This document shows positions 43,718 through 52,358 of a DNA stretch of 64,000 nucleotides, piece after piece. The DNA comes from Bradyrhizobium sp. SZCCT0148. GTDB lineage: Bacteria; Pseudomonadota; Alphaproteobacteria; Rhizobiales; Xanthobacteraceae. Each line of letters opens with the position of its first letter. The stretch's first letter is position 1. The notes beneath the pieces are model-generated. The model did no database searches, had not been told where the DNA came from, and saw only the letters and a list, made by a program, of their open reading frames with translations. The position numbers and the translations under genes were made by a program. Location: positions 310,001 to 374,000 of the forward strand of contig NZ_JAFCKT010000006.1 of NCBI RefSeq assembly GCF_018129985.1, read 5' to 3'.

Positions 43718-45898
43718 TCAGGCTTTCGGCTTGCCGCTACCCGACGTGCGCGACGCGTGCCAGATCAAATGCTCCAGCACTTCAGCGGTACGCAGCGTCG
43801 AATTGCGCACGCTCTCGAGCATCTCGGCGATCCGCCCCGTTTCCACACCATAGGTGATTTCGAGCGCGGCGAGCTGGGCGTTCTCGATCACCGACGACAG
43901 CAGGTTCTGGTAGACGAGATCGGTCTTGGAATCGAGACGCACGCTGCTGATCCGATTGCTCTGAACGATGCCTTCCTGGAAACGACTACGCGCGATCTCG
44001 GCGGCCTTTCGGTCGGTGATATCGGAGAAGATCAAGACGAAGCCGAGCACCCGGTCCCGCGACGGCTGCACAGGATCGGCCCTGACCATCAATGGCTTTT
44101 CCCGGTTGCCTTCGCTGCGCAACAGCAACTCACCTCGCCACGGGCGATGGTGACGAATGAGGTCCGCAACATCGCGAAGGAAGCGGTCCGATTGCTGAAA
44201 TGCTCCGGCCAGTTCGTCCAGATGGTCGAACGCGGCATGATCCTTCGGCAACAACGTCTTGAAGGCCTGGTTCATCAGCAGGACCTTGCCATCGATATCG
44301 GCGATAATCACCGGCTGATCGGACACGCGCACCTGGCGACTGAACTGTTCGAGCTGGTCCTGGGCGATGAGCGTACGCACCGCGCGGAATTGCAGAACAA
44401 TGTCGCCAACCGACTGACCGATCAGGCGCGCAGCGGCGAGATCGGCCGGCGTCCAGGGGTCGGACGTTCCTTCAACCTGCTGGTGCCACTGGGCGAAAGA
44501 CCGGCGCGGTGACAAATCCGTTGGGCTGTTGCCGATCACGAAAGGTTTCAACGGATCGCCGCCCCAGGTCACCGTGCGAATGCGCTCTGGGCGGAACCAG
44601 ATCAGGTATTCGCCGGGATTGCTGGAAATCGGCGTCACTGCGATGCCGCTTGCGACCTTCGTAATGCCCGCGAACTGGGGCAGATCGAGCCCGAGCGACG
44701 CCGTCGCCATCACCGACCGATCGCGATGCGTATCCAGCCACGCGCCGATCTCCCTGATTTCTTGTGTTCCCGGGACTTCACCAGTCGAAATGATCTGGCC
44801 TTCATAGATTAGAGCGCTTCCGCTTGCCCCGAGCGGCTGCAGGATCGATTGCGAGCTGTCGAAGATCGCGCCTCGCCAATCGCCTTCGCGCGACATCGCC
44901 TCGATCATTCGCTGCTCGAGCCGCTGCACGAATATCTCGGACTGGCTTTGCGCAAAGCTCTCGAGCGCCGCGATGCGCGTCGCGATCGCCTCGGCAAGCA
45001 GTTCGCAGACCGCCCGCAATTCGAAATGGATGAAGCGCGGCTCGTAATGGTGACAGGCTACGAGGCCCCACAGCTTTCCGCCGACCACCAGAGAAATCAC
45101 CAGGGTAGCGCCTACGCCCATGTTCTTCAGATACTGAAGATGAATCGGAGACATGCTGCGCAGGAAGCAGAGCGACATGTCCAGATCCCGCCCCGTAATC
45201 GGCGAGAGCCGGGGCTGCAGCGGGACGGGCTCATAGTTCACATCCACAAGCACGCGGACTCGTGTGCGCTCATAGAGCCGCCGCGCCATCTGCGGAATAT
45301 CGGTCGAAGGGTAGCGATTGCCCAGATACGCCTCAAGCTCCGGCTTGCGGCGCTCAGAAAACACTTCGCCGTGTCCCTCATCGTCAAAACGATAGACCAT
45401 GACGCGGTCATAGCCGGTACGATCCTGAAACAGGGTCGCGGCCTCTTCGCATAAAGCGCGGATCGAGGACGCAGTGCGAATCTTCTCGAGCGCCTTGGCT
45501 ATGTGCCTGGTGAAATCGACCGACGGCCCGGCCCGCTCCAACTCGATGACCAACCCTCCTTCGGGCGGACGATGCAAAAGCCCGTCATATTCGGCGCCGG
45601 GGCTTCCGATCCTGCAGCGCACCGCGATCGGCATTCCCTGGGCGGTCGGGTCGAGATGCGGGAGAATTCGGACCAGCAGGTCGCCATCGAGCTCGGCGAG
45701 CGCCATGCCGTCGACCTGCTTCAAATTGAGAAAGGTCGCGGCATTGGCGCTGGCCTGAACGACACGGTGATCGGGCTCGCTGACGACCAAAAGGGCGCCG
45801 TGGGGCTGAATCGAGCCCGCGAGATGGATCTCTTCCCGTTCGCAGTTCGAAAGGTCGGCTTTTCCGAATGCTGGTGTAGCGAGCGAATGCAGCGCCAA
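43718..45898 (-). CDS. bphP: Bacteriophytochrome without kinase domain
   Basis: Red/far-red photoreceptor. From the TTG at 45898 (after AGAGGA; two bases downstream... of the ppsR stop) it has 726 residues; ATGs at 45940 and 45967 inside ppsR would add 14 or 23. Domains: PAS with the biliverdin cysteine in LSNCEREEIH (C19), GAF with YPSTDIPQMARRLYERTRV, PHY with the tongue region, then a C-terminal PAS/PAC (QPVIIADIDGKVLLMNQAF ... GFVLIFSDITDRK) and a helical tail of about 90 residues. No HATPase domain is seen, so output is probably by protein contact, as known for Bradyrhizobium BphP acting against PpsR. Forms an operon with the upstream ppsR. Confidence 0.93.
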   Translation of the reverse strand: MALHSLATPAFGKADLSNCEREEIHLAGSIQPHGALLVVSEPDHRVVQASANAATFLNLKQVDGMALAELDGDLLVRILPHLDPTAQGMPIAVRCRIGSPGAEYDGLLHRPPEGGLVIELERAGPSVDFTRHIAKALEKIRTASSIRALCEEAATLFQDRTGYDRVMVYRFDDEGHGEVFSERRKPELEAYLGNRYPSTDIPQMARRLYERTRVRVLVDVNYEPVPLQPRLSPITGRDLDMSLCFLRSMSPIHLQYLKNMGVGATLVISLVVGGKLWGLVACHHYEPRFIHFELRAVCELLAEAIATRIAALESFAQSQSEIFVQRLEQRMIEAMSREGDWRGAIFDSSQSILQPLGASGSALIYEGQIISTGEVPGTQEIREIGAWLDTHRDRSVMATASLGLDLPQFAGITKVASGIAVTPISSNPGEYLIWFRPERIRTVTWGGDPLKPFVIGNSPTDLSPRRSFAQWHQQVEGTSDPWTPADLAAARLIGQSVGDIVLQFRAVRTLIAQDQLEQFSRQVRVSDQPVIIADIDGKVLLMNQAFKTLLPKDHAAFDHLDELAGAFQQSDRFLRDVADLIRHHRPWRGELLLRSEGNREKPLMVRADPVQPSRDRVLGFVLIFSDITDRKAAEIARSRFQEGIVQSNRISSVRLDSKTDLVYQNLLSSVIENAQLAALEITYGVETGRIAEMLESVRNSTLRTAEVLEHLIWHASRTSGSGKPKA

Positions 45899-45899
45899 C

Positions 45900-47273
45900 T
45901 CAGTCCTCTGGGGTTTCCTCGGCGTCCGGCTCTTTATCATCCAGGCCGTAACGGTTGAGCTTTGCATAAAGGCTCTGGCGGCTCAATCCCAGAAGTTCGG
46001 CGGTCGCCGTCCGGTTGCCACCCGCAAGCTCGAGCGCCTGCTTCACGTAGTGCTGTTCGACCACGCCAACCGTATTCTTGACGAGCTGGCGCAGCGACGA
46101 CTTACCGATCTGCTCGCTCATCGAGCCCAGCGCGGTACGCAGAAAATCGCTCTCGCTACCCGACGGCAGGCGACGGGCTACGTTGCGCAGCAAAACGCCG
46201 ATCTGACCGGGCGCGCCCTCCCCGGTTCCGGCCGAGATCTCGACCTCTGTTTCCGTGCCGAGTTCACCGCGGACCGACGTCGTGAACAACCGCACCGTCT
46301 TGTGCCGCTGGAGATTCGAAAGAAGTGCATTCAGATCGGCACCCGGCTGCCAAAGCCAGCGGCCGAGCGATTCCCCGATTGCGGACGCCCTCGAGCCGAG
46401 TTGCACCAGATCGAGGAAGGCCTGATTGGCATGGCGAATGATCCCGGCTTCATCGAGCGCCACGAACCCGTCTGGCAAATGCTCGACCAACTCCTCGATG
46501 GTCGAGGGCTGCCCCTTCTCCTTCGAAGCCGACAGGTCGGTCGCTGCAGTGAACTGCAGCAGAAACACGTGGCCGGGTTCCGCCGTCATCAGCGACCCCC
46601 GCAGCATCCAGGGTTTGGCGTCAGGACCAAGATGCACAAGGATGCTCAGCGCTTTGCCACGCTCGCGGATGCGCGCAAGCACTTCGCGAACCGCATCGCG
46701 GTCTTCAGCGGCGATGTCATGCAGCAGCTCACGTCCCGCGATGTCCTCGTTGCGGCGACGCGGCGAATTCAGCGCCTCGATCGCAGTACGGTTGGCTTCC
46801 AGGATTCGCAGGTTGGCGGCCGACACGATCAAGACGGCTTCGTTGGACGCGTCGAAGACCAGACGGTAGCGGGTCTCGATTTCGCGCAGCTTCCAATAGT
46901 CGCGCTCCATCGTCTGCTGAGCCGCGATCAGGCGCGACTGAAGCTCGGCGACGGCCTGCAGGTTCTTGCCGATAGCAAGCATCCCGGCGCGGCCACCCAG
47001 CAGCACCGTCGTGAATTCCATCGGAATTTCGAGACCGCTCGGAAAGCGCTGGTTGATCTGGCGGAACGCCGAGATGCCGGTGACACGCGCGTCATCGACC
47101 ATCCTCTTGACCTTCTCGCCGCCCATGTCGCCGGCAACTTCGACCCAGGGGCGGCCGAGCCATCCGTCGACGCTCTCGCCGCTCATCGACGGAGACAGCG
47201 TCGCCTCGCGGATCACCCCCTCCATGTCCAGCAGGAGGGTGATGTCGGGCTGTACGGTCGGTAATGCGGCCAT
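45900..47273 (-). CDS. ppsR: PpsR/CrtJ-type photosynthesis regulator (cysteine-free copy)
   Basis: 457 residues. N-terminal domain, a Q-linker helix with QQTMERDYWKLREIETRYR (about 119-137), PAS1 (about 138-255), PAS2 (about 265-375) and a C-terminal Fis-type helix-turn-helix, GGNRTATAELLGLSRQSLYA (about 424-443). Binds TGT-N12-ACA sites and represses or activates photosynthesis genes. It contains no cysteine at all, so disulfide redox switching known from Rhodobacter PpsR is impossible. Upstream, the gap to cycA carries two perfect PpsR boxes, which suggests autoregulation. bphP follows almost without gap. Which copy corresponds to PpsR1 or PpsR2 of described strains I cannot decide. Confidence 0.93.
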   Translation of the reverse strand: MAALPTVQPDITLLLDMEGVIREATLSPSMSGESVDGWLGRPWVEVAGDMGGEKVKRMVDDARVTGISAFRQINQRFPSGLEIPMEFTTVLLGGRAGMLAIGKNLQAVAELQSRLIAAQQTMERDYWKLREIETRYRLVFDASNEAVLIVSAANLRILEANRTAIEALNSPRRRNEDIAGRELLHDIAAEDRDAVREVLARIRERGKALSILVHLGPDAKPWMLRGSLMTAEPGHVFLLQFTAATDLSASKEKGQPSTIEELVEHLPDGFVALDEAGIIRHANQAFLDLVQLGSRASAIGESLGRWLWQPGADLNALLSNLQRHKTVRLFTTSVRGELGTETEVEISAGTGEGAPGQIGVLLRNVARRLPSGSESDFLRTALGSMSEQIGKSSLRQLVKNTVGVVEQHYVKQALELAGGNRTATAELLGLSRQSLYAKLNRYGLDDKEPDAEETPED

Positions 47274-47457
47274 TCTGTTATCTGCCGATCAATCTCTGCG
47301 GAAGCGTGAAGCTGTCGAAACAACGGCAGTCGGACCGATGCACGCCACATGCCAACGTTGCCTGACACGCGGAACACGAAACCAAGGGTCTTGAACTCTA
47401 GGAATGCGCAAAATCCAGCGCCAAGTCAAGAAACACCTTTGTTTTGAAGGTTTTAGT

Positions 47458-47475
47458 TGTCACATTTGCATGACA
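47458..47475. promoter_or_regulatory. PpsR box, perfect, between ppsR and cycA
   Basis: tgtcacatttgcatgaca is TGT-N12-ACA and also a longer palindrome, TGTCA-N8-TGACA. It lies 185 bp upstream of the ppsR start and about 180 bp upstream of cycA. Confidence 0.7.
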
Positions 47476-47600
47476 CTGGCCGCACAGATCCTAGCGAAAA
47501 GCTCGCCGTCGAGCGTCCAGTTAACACGATCCAGCGCGAACAGTTTGACGAAGCTCAAAAGAAACGTCAGGAACCGACAACATTGATTGATATTTATAAC

Positions 47601-47618
47601 TGTCAATATATCCTAACA
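47601..47618. promoter_or_regulatory. PpsR box, perfect, upstream of cycA
   Basis: tgtcaatatatcctaaca matches TGT-N12-ACA and ends 37 bp before the cycA start codon, so it should cover or adjoin the cycA promoter. Confidence 0.7.
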
Positions 47619-47655
47619 CTCAAATCGAGCCCAAACAGAAGCTAGGGAGAGCAAC

Positions 47656-48090
47656 GTGCCGGTGAAATCTGCAGTTTTTGCTTACGTCGCAGCAGGCATT
47701 GTTTTTTCGAGCAGCGCAGCCCTGGCGCAGGACGCGGCCAAGGGTGAGCAGATTTTCAAGCAGTGCATGACCTGCCACCGCATCGGGCCGGACGCCAAGA
47801 ACCTGGTCGGACCGGTCTTGACCGGCGTCATCGGCCGGCAATCGGGAACGGCGCCAGGCTTCGCGTATTCTGCATTGAATAAGGCCGCAGGCGAGAACGG
47901 ATTGGTTTGGTCCGACGAACTGATCATGCAGTACTTGCCCGATCCGAACGCATTTCTGAAGAAATTCCTGACCGACAAGGGCAAGGCGGATCTCGCAACG
48001 GGCTCGACCAAGATGGCGTTCAAGCTTACCGACGAGCAGCAGCGCAAGGACGTCATCGCCTACATCAACAAGTTCTCTGAGAAGAAATAG
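47656..48090 (+). CDS. cycA: Cytochrome c2
   Basis: 144 residues, GTG start behind AGGGAG. Signal peptide with hydrophobic core AVFAYVAAGIVFSSSAALA and cleavage likely after ALA (about 24); class I heme site CMTCH (about 37-41); methionine ligand in STKMAFKL near the C-terminus. Periplasmic electron carrier that re-reduces the photooxidised reaction centre. Since the puf operon lacks pufC (tetraheme cytochrome), this protein is the likely direct donor, and its PpsR box fits co-regulation. Confidence 0.95.
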   Translation: MPVKSAVFAYVAAGIVFSSSAALAQDAAKGEQIFKQCMTCHRIGPDAKNLVGPVLTGVIGRQSGTAPGFAYSALNKAAGENGLVWSDELIMQYLPDPNAFLKKFLTDKGKADLATGSTKMAFKLTDEQQRKDVIAYINKFSEKK

Positions 48091-48110
48091 TCGGTCGGTG
48101 GAGGACCTGT

Positions 48111-48133
48111 GCGGTGGCTAGTTGCGCCACCGC
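48111..48133. terminator. Hairpin between convergent cycA and the small membrane gene
   Basis: gcggtggc (48111-48118) and gccaccgc (48126-48133) pair perfectly with a 7-base loop. It sits at the meeting point of two convergent genes and could end transcripts from both sides, although no T-run follows and it overlaps the last codons of the minus-strand gene. Confidence 0.35.
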
Positions 48134-48384
48134 CGGGAGACGTCGGTCAGATGTGCAAGTCCGGCCGCCGCGAGGAAGAAGCTCGCCAACATCCAGCCGC
48201 TGTCGGCAAGGGTTGCGCGCAGAGCGAGCAGAAGGAACAAGCCGGCGCACAGATTAGGTAGGAGATCGCGTGGCGAGACGCCTCGTCGGACACGCGACCA
48301 ATATACCAACAAGGCCGTAGCCTCGAGAAAGACCACGACGAGAATGAAATCGACGAGGCGTCCACTCGCAAACAGGTCAGCCAT
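48118..48384 (-). CDS. Small three-helix membrane protein, unknown function
   Basis: 88 residues (MADLFASGRLVDFILVVVF). Three hydrophobic segments at about 9-28, 44-57 and 62-78 with RVRRG between the first two; ends DVSRRWRN. Downstream of tspO on the same strand (41 bases) and convergent with cycA. I recognise no named family; unnamed small membrane proteins occupy this position in related clusters, from memory. Confidence 0.7.
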   Translation of the reverse strand: MADLFASGRLVDFILVVVFLEATALLVYWSRVRRGVSPRDLLPNLCAGLFLLLALRATLADSGWMLASFFLAAAGLAHLTDVSRRWRN

Positions 48385-48425
48385 GCCAGAAGATCACACG
48401 GACATCCGATCCTAGCAACCGTTCG

Positions 48426-48914
48426 TCACGCGAAAGGTGCATTGAGGCGAACGACCGTAAGGTTGAGAAATGCGGCGAACGACACCCACAACAGATAAGG
48501 CACCAGATAAAGACTCGCGAGCCTTGCGAAGCGCCAAAACACGATGATCGGCAACAGGATCGAGAGCCACAGGAACACCACCTCGATCAGCGCCCAATCC
48601 GGACGTTTCAGCGCAAAGAACAATGTGCTCCACAGCACGTTGAGAAATCCGTTCAGGGCAAACAGCACGATCACCCATTCCCGCTGGGCGGGGCTCCCGG
48701 CGTTGCGCCAGGCATAGACTGCCGAGGCCGTCGCCAGCGCGAAGATCAAGGTCCAGGCGGGACCGAACAGCCAATCCGGTGGCTGCCAAGACGGCTTGAT
48801 GAGGCTCTGATACCAGATCCCGGTGTCGGTCAACGTGCCGCCCAACGCGGCAATAAAGACCGCAACGGAAGCCGCGATCGCGACAGGCTTCCAGAAACTG
48901 CCGCGCGTGGCCAT
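48426..48914 (-). CDS. tspO: TspO/MBR family tryptophan-rich sensory protein
   Basis: 162 residues from ATG 48914 (MATRGSFWKPVAIAAS); the longer frame is shadow of bchP. Five membrane helices. Family motif WYQSLIKPSWQPPDWLFGPA (about 32-51) is intact. TspO binds porphyrins in the outer or inner membrane and in Rhodobacter influences photosynthesis gene expression in response to oxygen. Its ATG shares one base with the bchP stop (TAATG). Confidence 0.95.
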   Translation of the reverse strand: MATRGSFWKPVAIAASVAVFIAALGGTLTDTGIWYQSLIKPSWQPPDWLFGPAWTLIFALATASAVYAWRNAGSPAQREWVIVLFALNGFLNVLWSTLFFALKRPDWALIEVVFLWLSILLPIIVFWRFARLASLYLVPYLLWVSFAAFLNLTVVRLNAPFA

Positions 48915-50110
48915 TACGCCGATGCCAGCCCTGCCATGTGGGCAAGGTTCTTGAAGAATATGCGCACATGGGCGACCGGCTTGGCGCGAACAAGTTCCTT
49001 GTTCATGTAGGCATCCCACGTCAGCTTCTGGACGTCGCGGTCGCGGCAGATGCTGACGAAGCGTTCGCGGCGGCGATCGTTGGAGTACCAGTACCACTGC
49101 ATCACGCCGAGAATCCAGAACACCACGCCGTGCAGCCGCACGAAGCGCTTTCGCGCGTTGCGCAAGGCCTTGGCGTTCCCGGTCTCCAGAAACTCGTCGA
49201 CGGCTTCCGCCGACAACCGTCCGCCGATCATCGCGTAGTAAATGCCCTCGCCCGACGCAGGAGCAACGACTCCCGCTGCATCGCCGGCGAGCAGCACGCT
49301 GTGCCCATCATCCCATCGCGGCAGCGGGTGCAGCGGGATCGGGGCTCCTTCGCGGCGAATCGTCTCGGATGTTCCAAGCCCTGCAGCGTCTCGCAAGCTG
49401 CCAACCGACTCCCGCAGTGAAAATCCCTTGCGGGCAGACCCAGTGCCGACGCTGACGGTGTCGCCATGCGGGAAGACCCAACCGTAGAAGTCGGGAGACA
49501 CAGTGCCGCGGTAATAGACGTCGCAACGCGTACCGTCGAAGCTGGACGCCGGCGGCGGAGCGCGGACGATCTCATGATAGGCGAACACGTAAGGCAGCCG
49601 GTCCGCACCGGGCAGACACTGCCGTGCGACGGCCGACAAGGCGCCATCGGCGCCGATCAGCGCGCGGGCTCGAACGGTCTTTTCCGCCACGATCCCGTCG
49701 GCGGAGCGTGCCTCAAAATAGACAACGGTGGTGCCGGTTTCGTCGCGTTCGAAGCGCTTGAACAGGCCAGTCCTCCGCTTCGCGCCAGCCTCGGCGGCAC
49801 GGGTCCGTAGCCATTCGTCAAAGACATCGCGGTCGACCATGCCGACGAAGCCGCCGTCGATCGGCATGTCCACCTGCTGGTTCGAGGGCGACACCATTCG
49901 GGCGGAGTTGACGTGCGCGACCAACAGGTGATCGGGGATGTCAAAGTCGCGGATCAGCCGCGGCGGGATCGCACCACCGCAAGGCTTGATGCGCCCGGCA
50001 CGGTCGAGCAACAACACGCTCCGCCCGAGCTTTGCAAGATCGTGCGCGGCCGTCGCGCCGGACGGCCCGCCGCCGATCACCACGACATCGAAAATTTCCG
50101 AACTGCTCAT
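48914..50110 (-). CDS. bchP: Geranylgeranyl (bacterio)chlorophyll reductase
   Basis: 398 residues from ATG 50110 (MSSSEIFDVVVIGGGPSGAT). FAD-dependent enzyme that reduces the geranylgeranyl tail to phytyl. FAD motif VVIGGGPSGATAAHDL (about 9-25), ALIGADGALSAVAR (about 150-163) and LLAGDAAGVVAPASGEGI (about 290-307). Overlaps the upstream PucC-like gene as ATGA. Confidence 0.96.
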   Translation of the reverse strand: MSSSEIFDVVVIGGGPSGATAAHDLAKLGRSVLLLDRAGRIKPCGGAIPPRLIRDFDIPDHLLVAHVNSARMVSPSNQQVDMPIDGGFVGMVDRDVFDEWLRTRAAEAGAKRRTGLFKRFERDETGTTVVYFEARSADGIVAEKTVRARALIGADGALSAVARQCLPGADRLPYVFAYHEIVRAPPPASSFDGTRCDVYYRGTVSPDFYGWVFPHGDTVSVGTGSARKGFSLRESVGSLRDAAGLGTSETIRREGAPIPLHPLPRWDDGHSVLLAGDAAGVVAPASGEGIYYAMIGGRLSAEAVDEFLETGNAKALRNARKRFVRLHGVVFWILGVMQWYWYSNDRRRERFVSICRDRDVQKLTWDAYMNKELVRAKPVAHVRIFFKNLAHMAGLASA

Positions 50111-51462
50111 GACCGCGCTCCTTCTGCGATAGCGGCTACCGGCGGATCCAAAAGGCGCTGCTGCATCGCGTCCTTTGCCGGAGCACGATGAACCCAGACG
50201 GCCATCACGGCGGCAACGACGAACAATCCCGCTTCCGATGCGAACACCGCGGAATAAGACGACTCCACCGACGTCAGGACGTAGCGCGCGATGTCGCTGG
50301 CCAGCGTTCCCAGGAATCCACCGATTCCAAACGCGAACGCCTGTGCTGCGCCCCACAGACCCATGCGCACGCCTTCGCGCTTCTCATCGCCCGCTCCAAC
50401 CAGCGCCATCATCGAGCCGATCGCAGCCACGGCGTAGGCCCCATTGGTGACGCCGAGCATGAACACGGTCTCGCGCAACGGCCAGGACGGCCCAACGACC
50501 GCCGCTGCCGCCAAACACAGCAGCGCGATTGCCGAGGAGAGGCATCCCCCGATGGTCCATATCTGCAGGTTTCCGCGCGATCGTGGATAGATGGCGCCGA
50601 TCAACGGCACCAAGGCCATGCCGATCAACGTTCCCGCATGCTGCACACCCGAAAGCTTCGTCGTCTCGCCGGGCGTGAAGCCGAACACCGCGCCAGCGAA
50701 CGGCTCGAGGATCAGATCCTGCGCGCTATACGCGAGCATCGAGACAAAAACGAAGACGGCGAACCGCCGCGACCTTGGTTCGTTCCAGACTTCTAGGAAG
50801 GCTTCGCGGAACGACGCTTCTCGCGTCGTCCGCTTCGAGACGCGTTGGGCGTTGGTTACCTGCTCTCGTTCGACGCCCCATACGCCGATGACCGTGAGAA
50901 CCATCGCCGCCACGGATACCGATCCCGATACGACGATCAGTCTCATCGGGGAAAAAGGATCGAGCAAATGGCCCGCCAAACCCGTGGTCACGATAAAGCC
51001 CGCAATCATCATCACCCAGACGATGGTCGCGGCCGCCGCACGGCGGCTGTCGTCGGTGCGCTTCGCAAGCAACACCAGCAGCGACGTTCCGGCGGCGCCG
51101 ACCCCGACGCCGATCAGGCAGAAGGCGGCCACCGCAAGCGCGATGCCGAACAGCGGATGCGTCGTCATCCAGGCCGTCGCCACCGCCGCCATCAATCCGC
51201 CGGTTGCCAGCACCGCCATGCCGCCGACGATCCACGGCGTTCGGCGGGCCCCGAGATCCGAGCCGTGGCCCCAGGCCGGCCGGAAGGCCTGGAAGGCATA
51301 GTGAACGGCGACGAGAGCGCCAGGCAGCATAGCCGGCATCGCCAGTTCCACCACCATGACCCTGTTGAGCGTCGACGTCGTCAAGACCACGATCGCACCG
51401 AGACCGGTCTGAACCAGACCGAGCCTAATGATGCCCAACCATGAAAGAACCCGGCTGTTCAT
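50107..51462 (-). CDS. PucC/BCH2-family membrane protein (ORF428 type)
   Basis: 451 residues from ATG 51462 (MNSRVLSWLGIIRLGLVQTG); the upstream extension overlaps bchG. About twelve hydrophobic segments; STLNRVMVVELAMPAMLPGA (about 29-48) is the family signature also seen in LhaA. The position between bchG and bchP is that of the ORF428-type protein in other clusters, which may help deliver bacteriochlorophyll. Two bases separate it from bchG. Confidence 0.9.
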   Translation of the reverse strand: MNSRVLSWLGIIRLGLVQTGLGAIVVLTTSTLNRVMVVELAMPAMLPGALVAVHYAFQAFRPAWGHGSDLGARRTPWIVGGMAVLATGGLMAAVATAWMTTHPLFGIALAVAAFCLIGVGVGAAGTSLLVLLAKRTDDSRRAAAATIVWVMMIAGFIVTTGLAGHLLDPFSPMRLIVVSGSVSVAAMVLTVIGVWGVEREQVTNAQRVSKRTTREASFREAFLEVWNEPRSRRFAVFVFVSMLAYSAQDLILEPFAGAVFGFTPGETTKLSGVQHAGTLIGMALVPLIGAIYPRSRGNLQIWTIGGCLSSAIALLCLAAAAVVGPSWPLRETVFMLGVTNGAYAVAAIGSMMALVGAGDEKREGVRMGLWGAAQAFAFGIGGFLGTLASDIARYVLTSVESSYSAVFASEAGLFVVAAVMAVWVHRAPAKDAMQQRLLDPPVAAIAEGARS

Positions 51463-51464
51463 GG

Positions 51465-52358
51465 TCAGCCCGCTTTCATCGCGGCCAGCGCGAAGGCGCT
51501 GACGAGCATGCCGACGACATAGCAGCTGATCCCGGTGCCGTTGTACCAAGGGGCGCGCTGGCGCGGGCTCTTCAGAAAATGCACCATCAGAAGCAATTGC
51601 GTGAGCAACAGGACCGCTACCGCCGCCGCATAAAACGGACGCTGCCATGCCAGTAGCAGTGCCACGACCGCCACCTGGGGCGCTGCCATCACGACGCAGG
51701 CAAACCGCGCGGCATTGTCGACGCCAAGCAGCACCGGCAGCGAATCGATCCCCATCCGCTTGTCGCCTTCGACCGACTTGAAGTCGTTGAGCGTCATGAT
51801 GCCGTGGGCACCGATACTGTAGAGCAGCGCGATCAAGACGATGTTCCAGTCGGGCGCGGATGCGCTCATCACCGCAGCACCCGTGAACCAGGGCAGGCCT
51901 TCATAACAGAGCCCACATGCCGCATTGCCCCACCAGCCGTTCTGCTTGAGGCGGATCGGCGGCGCGCTATAGGCCCAGGCCAGCACGAGGCCGACGATGG
52001 CGGCAACAAAGCCCCAGGTACCGAGCACCGTCGCAAGCAACAGTGACAGCGCCGTCCAAAGGATCGCGATGTAGAGACCCCAGCGGCCGGGAATTCGTCC
52101 CGACGGAATCGGCCGGCCGGGCTCGTTTATGGCATCGACATGCCTGTCATACCAGTCGTTCACGGCTTGGCTGGTGCCGCAGACCATCGGTCCCGCCAGC
52201 AGCACACCAGCGATGATCATCGGCCAACGGTGGCCCGGCGAAACGCCGGACGACACGATCCCGCATCCCAGGGCCCACATCGGCGGAAACCAGGTGATCG
52301 GCTTCAGCAGTTCGAGAACGACCGACGATGCGGGACGACTGACAACGGCACTAGTCAT
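51465..52358 (-). CDS. bchG: Bacteriochlorophyll synthase
   Basis: 297 residues from ATG 52358 (MTSAVVSRPASSVVLELLKP). UbiA-family prenyltransferase that esterifies bacteriochlorophyllide a with geranylgeranyl diphosphate. Prenyl-diphosphate motif NDWYDRHVDAINEP (about 72-85), second aspartate motif NDFKSVEGDKRMGI (about 190-203), eight to nine helices. The start overlaps the end of ppsR by eight bases. Confidence 0.96.
   Translation of the reverse strand: MTSAVVSRPASSVVLELLKPITWFPPMWALGCGIVSSGVSPGHRWPMIIAGVLLAGPMVCGTSQAVNDWYDRHVDAINEPGRPIPSGRIPGRWGLYIAILWTALSLLLATVLGTWGFVAAIVGLVLAWAYSAPPIRLKQNGWWGNAACGLCYEGLPWFTGAAVMSASAPDWNIVLIALLYSIGAHGIMTLNDFKSVEGDKRMGIDSLPVLLGVDNAARFACVVMAAPQVAVVALLLAWQRPFYAAAVAVLLLTQLLLMVHFLKSPRQRAPWYNGTGISCYVVGMLVSAFALAAMKAG

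Larger units (their letters stand above)
47274..47655. other. 382-bp divergent control region between ppsR and cycA
   Basis: No gene seen. AT-rich for this window, especially 47570-47630. It carries two perfect PpsR boxes: 47458-47475 near the middle and 47601-47618 close to cycA. Confidence 0.7.
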
